Source of the DNA: JBCDGZ01 sp038750655
GTDB taxonomy: Bacteria > Bacteroidota > Bacteroidia > Chitinophagales > Saprospiraceae
Assembly (NCBI GenBank): GCA_038750655.1
Contig: JBCDGZ010000205.1
Location: forward strand, 1 to 9,996
Direction: 5' to 3'
Length of the DNA stretch: 9,996 nucleotides
Shown here: positions 7,579 through 9,996 of the stretch, piece by piece
Numbering within the stretch: the first letter of the stretch is position 1
How the letters are laid out: each line of letters starts with the position of its first letter
Program-made: the position numbers and the translations under genes
Notes under the pieces: generated by a model
Database searches by the model: none
What the model was told of the DNA's origin: nothing
The model's input: only the letters and a program-made list of their open reading frames with translations

Positions 7579-8793
7579 TTAAACCCGTCCTCTTCTTCTT
7601 TTCACTTTCATTTTATTGAGTACCAATTCGACCAGAAATTCGAAAGGAACGATCTCGATTTCCAGGTTGTGGCTGGCGTAGATGGAGCGGCGTTGGAGTT
7701 TTTCCTGGATGTGGCGGGAGGCCTGGTCGAGGCGTTCACGTTCGAAGTCACAGCGGGGGATGAGGAAGAGGAAGTCGAGGAAGAAGCGGGCCCGTTCGGT
7801 GGCTTGGCCCCGGAGGTGGCGATAGCTGTAGCTGCGAATGGCATCGATGCGGTGGAGGAAGCGATCGCGATTTTGTTTGAGGGAGACTAGGAGGTCGGCG
7901 ATGAGGATGTGGATATTGAGGCCCGCCTTGTCCAGGGAAGCTTCGAAGGTTTCGTTGAAGAATTTGCCGAGGCGGAAGCGGCGGTTGTTGAGGATGGAGA
8001 GGTAGGCGTGAAGGATGGCCCAGTGTTCGGTTAATGCCTTATGCTGCTGTCGTTTTGTTGCCTTATCATAAAGCTCTTGTGCTTTGTAAAATTTCTTTTC
8101 GTGAAATGCACATACCACACGATAGTACATCGTTACCTGCCAATTCAGATGGCTCACCGTATTAAAGTCCTGTACTTGAAGCAAGTAATTTTCTGCAATC
8201 TCAAATCGCTTCGCTGCGATAGCTGCCACTGCTCCCAAAAATAAAAACTTGATCTTTTGCGAAGAAGTTGCCGCCTGATTTTGTTCCAACTCTTCTAAAG
8301 CGATTTTACAAGTCAACGCTACTCTAGCATAATCTGTATAGGCAAAGAATTTAATAGCTTCCAGCGTGTAATATTGAGTTAGTCCCTCTGCTGTTTTCGA
8401 GAGTCCTGCTAGCTGCGCAGTATAATCTTCTAGCTTATTGATAATCCCTTTAGTGTAGGAAATACGATTGTGGATGGTGATAAGTGCATCTGTATAATAG
8501 GTATTACTCAAAGCATTGATGCGAGAAACTTCGCTAAGCTGTTTGATAGCTTTAGTATATTTTCTGTGTAGGACGGTGTGGGGTTCGACTTCGGCATAGT
8601 TACGAGCTAGCTTAATTGCGAGAGCTAACGCAATGTGAATTAATTCATATTTCATTGCCTGCTGAAAATAGTACTTAGCTTCTTTTACTGCTATATTTCG
8701 TTTTCCAATATTAAATAACATCATAGCTATTCCGAAACCTAAATTGATCTCATTGTGTTTTTTTTGCAAAGAGCTATTTCCTACAGGGTTCAA
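7579..8793 (-). CDS. Helical-repeat (TPR-like) protein, 5' end removed by an insertion sequence
   Basis: Unrecognised function. The 404 residues are nearly all alpha-helical by pattern, with aromatic and Ala-rich amphipathic pairs (for example AKYYFQQAMKYELIHIALALAIKL and AEHY-like repeats) that resemble degenerate TPR units. The C-terminus has a distinct segment (about 290-395, from NIHILIADLLVSLKQ to IEIVPFEFLVELVLNKM), then a basic tail KVKRRRGRV. I associate such proteins with expanded families of Bacteroidota, unverified. The listed start is a TTG. Reading upstream, the frame stays open through LIINAV to 8811, the IS boundary, and into the IS until a TAG at 8830-8832. The gene therefore very probably began beyond the IS, and this is a 5'-truncated remnant that may no longer be expressed. 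Base composition changes sharply near 8030: the C-terminal third is GC-rich, the rest AT-rich. Confidence 0.7.
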   Translation of the reverse strand: MNPVGNSSLQKKHNEINLGFGIAMMLFNIGKRNIAVKEAKYYFQQAMKYELIHIALALAIKLARNYAEVEPHTVLHRKYTKAIKQLSEVSRINALSNTYYTDALITIHNRISYTKGIINKLEDYTAQLAGLSKTAEGLTQYYTLEAIKFFAYTDYARVALTCKIALEELEQNQAATSSQKIKFLFLGAVAAIAAKRFEIAENYLLQVQDFNTVSHLNWQVTMYYRVVCAFHEKKFYKAQELYDKATKRQQHKALTEHWAILHAYLSILNNRRFRLGKFFNETFEASLDKAGLNIHILIADLLVSLKQNRDRFLHRIDAIRSYSYRHLRGQATERARFFLDFLFLIPRCDFERERLDQASRHIQEKLQRRSIYASHNLEIEIVPFEFLVELVLNKMKVKRRRGRV

Positions 8794-8811
8794 AACAGCA
8801 TTAATAATTAG

Positions 8812-8829
8812 TAGGGCAAACGCATCAAA
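8812..8829 (+). repeat. Left terminal inverted repeat of the IS
   Basis: Eighteen bases identical to the reverse complement of 9978-9995. The transposase stop codon (TGA on the - strand, 8825-8827) falls inside this repeat, so the end of the gene and the transposase-binding end share the same bases. Confidence 0.9.
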
Positions 8830-9964
8830 CTAAAGTTAGAATTTTAATTAGATACTCTAAATTCAAAGCGGCCCTAAATCTTCTCTTCTTCAAACTCAGT
8901 CGATCCTTCATTTGTTTAATGCGTTGCAAGGCCATTTTTCTCAGGATATTGAGGTTTACAGGGGCATTTCCTGATCTGGATCGATTAGCATCTTCATTAA
9001 ATGTTACATCTAAATGCCAATGAAGATGATTTTCAATCCCCCAATGCCCTCGTACCAATTCATTAAATCGTTTGGCATCATTTTGATTTAGACTGCTAAT
9101 ATAATATCGCAACTCTGTACTTGTTTTTTCCTTAATTGTTCTTTGAGCGGTTATTTTAATAATCTGCTGAACGTCTATCCATCTTTCTAACTGATTAGGA
9201 CTCAGACTTACTTTGGCATCTAAAACTTCGCATCGACGACGTTCATATCTGCCATGATCATATTCCCAATTTTCATCATAATGTTGAATAGAGGAGTATT
9301 GGAAGGCTTCCTCTATTTCTTCCATAAGATCTTTTTGATTACCTTTTACTGCTAATAAGTAGTGGGCGCGAGAATGTCTTATTTTTTGAGCTATATCCAC
9401 TTGGCAACCTATGGCATCTATGCTAATCGTAGCACCTTCTACATCTAATTCATCAATAAGTTGGGGAATAGCAATTATCTCATTGGTTTTATCTTCTATG
9501 CGCTTTTGTCCTATACATAATCTATTGTCATTCACCCATGCACTTAAAATATATAGCCCTTTATTCCCGCGACTGTCAGGAGAAGCACCTTTAATCTTCT
9601 TGCCATCTAAACTAATTAATTTATCCTTTACATGATCTAATAAACCAGCTCCGTCGGCTTGGAGGCATTCTCCTAAGTGTTGAGGTTCTATAATCCTCAG
9701 TACTCTATTAAAGGTATCATGAGAAGGTATACCATTAGGTAATTCAAGTACCGTTTCCAACCAAGCCTTACGCTGTTTACCGAACTCGACCATATCTTCA
9801 AAGTCTTCCCCTTGAGACAACAACGTACAAAAGGCAATGAATAGAATATCTATCAGCTTATGGTCGCATCTATTGATTACCCGTGGATCAGGTATTTGAC
9901 CGAAAATTTCTTCAATTTTATCTCTCATACAGTCAACTTTTTGACCGTAAGTTATCATTTTCAT
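8825..9964 (-). CDS. ISAs1-family DDE transposase
   Basis: Cuts and joins the IS ends. The 379 residues open with the N-terminal domain typical of the family (about 14-105: FGQIPDPR, LIDILFIAFCTLLSQGEDFEDM and GIPSHDTFNRVL), followed by the DDE_Tnp_1 catalytic fold. The likely catalytic residues are D120 in ISLDGKKIKG, D183 in SIDAIGCQ and E311 in HWGIENHLHWHLDVTFNED; the last stretch is the family's most recognisable signature. No frameshift or internal stop is seen, so it looks active. The ATG at 9962-9964 is 13 bases from the right terminal repeat; M3 and M13 are alternative starts, and M13 (MRDKIEEIFG) is nearer the usual family N-terminus. TATAAT directly precedes the first ATG on the coding strand, which would suit a later start if it is a -10 box. 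AT-rich codon use sets it apart from the crt genes. Confidence 0.94.
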   Translation of the reverse strand: MKMITYGQKVDCMRDKIEEIFGQIPDPRVINRCDHKLIDILFIAFCTLLSQGEDFEDMVEFGKQRKAWLETVLELPNGIPSHDTFNRVLRIIEPQHLGECLQADGAGLLDHVKDKLISLDGKKIKGASPDSRGNKGLYILSAWVNDNRLCIGQKRIEDKTNEIIAIPQLIDELDVEGATISIDAIGCQVDIAQKIRHSRAHYLLAVKGNQKDLMEEIEEAFQYSSIQHYDENWEYDHGRYERRRCEVLDAKVSLSPNQLERWIDVQQIIKITAQRTIKEKTSTELRYYISSLNQNDAKRFNELVRGHWGIENHLHWHLDVTFNEDANRSRSGNAPVNLNILRKMALQRIKQMKDRLSLKKRRFRAALNLEYLIKILTLV

Positions 9965-9977
9965 ATTATAACATCAC

Positions 9978-9995
9978 TTTGATGCGTTTGCCCTA
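9978..9995 (-). repeat. Right terminal inverted repeat of the IS
   Basis: Reverse complement of 8812-8829, 18 of 18 bases. It is upstream of the transposase and could carry part of its promoter. Only base 9996 lies outside the element. Confidence 0.9.
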
Positions 9996-9996
9996 A

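Larger units (their letters stand above)
8812..9995 (-). mobile_element. Complete ISAs1-family insertion sequence (1184 bp)
   Basis: Both ends carry the 18-base terminal inverted repeat TAGGGCAAACGCATCAAA (8812-8829 and the reverse complement at 9978-9995). The next inward base differs (C versus G), which defines the repeat. Between them lies one intact transposase gene on the - strand. The length and single-gene layout fit the ISAs1 family. A target duplication cannot be tested because only one base remains to the right; that base (A) is compatible with an 8- or 9-base duplication starting at 8804 or 8803. The element sits inside the reading frame of the helical-repeat gene. Confidence 0.9.

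Noticed and set aside
7552..7890. Acidic 112-codon open frame on the + strand after crtZ
   Set aside because: It is the antisense shadow of the C-terminal part of the helical-repeat gene; the Glu/Val/Ala-rich translation reflects the GC-rich codons of the other strand.
8803..8815. 13-base word AATAATTAGTAGG at the IS left boundary also occurs at 4909-4921 just before crtD
   Set aside because: A shared 13-mer of AT-rich sequence is expected about once by chance in 10 kb, and the boundary copy includes IS bases. I see no sign that it marks an insertion hotspot or an att site.
1..9996. CRISPR array, tRNA, rRNA, toxin-antitoxin or phage-defence genes
   Set aside because: I looked for regularly spaced direct repeats, cloverleaf-like stems with CCA ends and small paired ORFs and found none. 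The only mobile DNA visible is the single IS.

Overview
The window looks like a chromosomal fragment of a Bacteroidota bacterium, most likely from the Saprospiraceae or a related group. This rests on the NtrY-type multi-membrane histidine kinase, the saproxanthin/myxol-type carotenoid genes, the lack of clear Shine-Dalgarno sequences at nearly every start, and a helical-repeat protein of a style I associate with this phylum. No 16S rRNA, tRNA or other taxonomic marker is present, so the placement is inference.

Layout from left to right. Bases 1-350 are GC-rich, non-coding and highly structured, with homopolymer C and G runs and several hairpins with three-base loops. An AT-rich leader (351-480) precedes a 1260-residue membrane histidine kinase (481-4263, + strand). 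A 661-base intergenic region (4264-4924) holds a GC-rich island with an imperfect palindrome. Next is a tight three-gene + strand operon (4925-7577): a CrtD-type carotenoid 3,4-desaturase, a CruF-type carotenoid 1',2'-hydratase and a CrtZ-type beta-ring 3-hydroxylase. Converging on it, with one base between the stop codons, is a - strand helical-repeat protein (7579-8793) whose 5' end is cut off by a complete ISAs1-family insertion sequence (8812-9995). The window ends one base after that element.

Taken together, the three carotenoid genes fit the end-group modification of a monocyclic carotenoid. CruF hydrates the open psi end, CrtD desaturates C-3',4', and CrtZ hydroxylates the beta ring. 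From gamma-carotene this gives saproxanthin, or part of the route to myxol. The genes for the backbone (crtE, crtB, crtI, and a cyclase) are not in the window. The kinase has no response regulator beside it and no visible link to the pigment genes.

I found no convincing wholly new system. The observations most worth following are the IS-interrupted helical-repeat gene with its internal base-composition step, the compact pigment module, the three-module sensor architecture of the kinase, and the structured GC-rich element at the left edge. The left edge (homopolymers) and right edge (end of an IS) are both typical places for an assembly to break, so the window may be a whole short contig.
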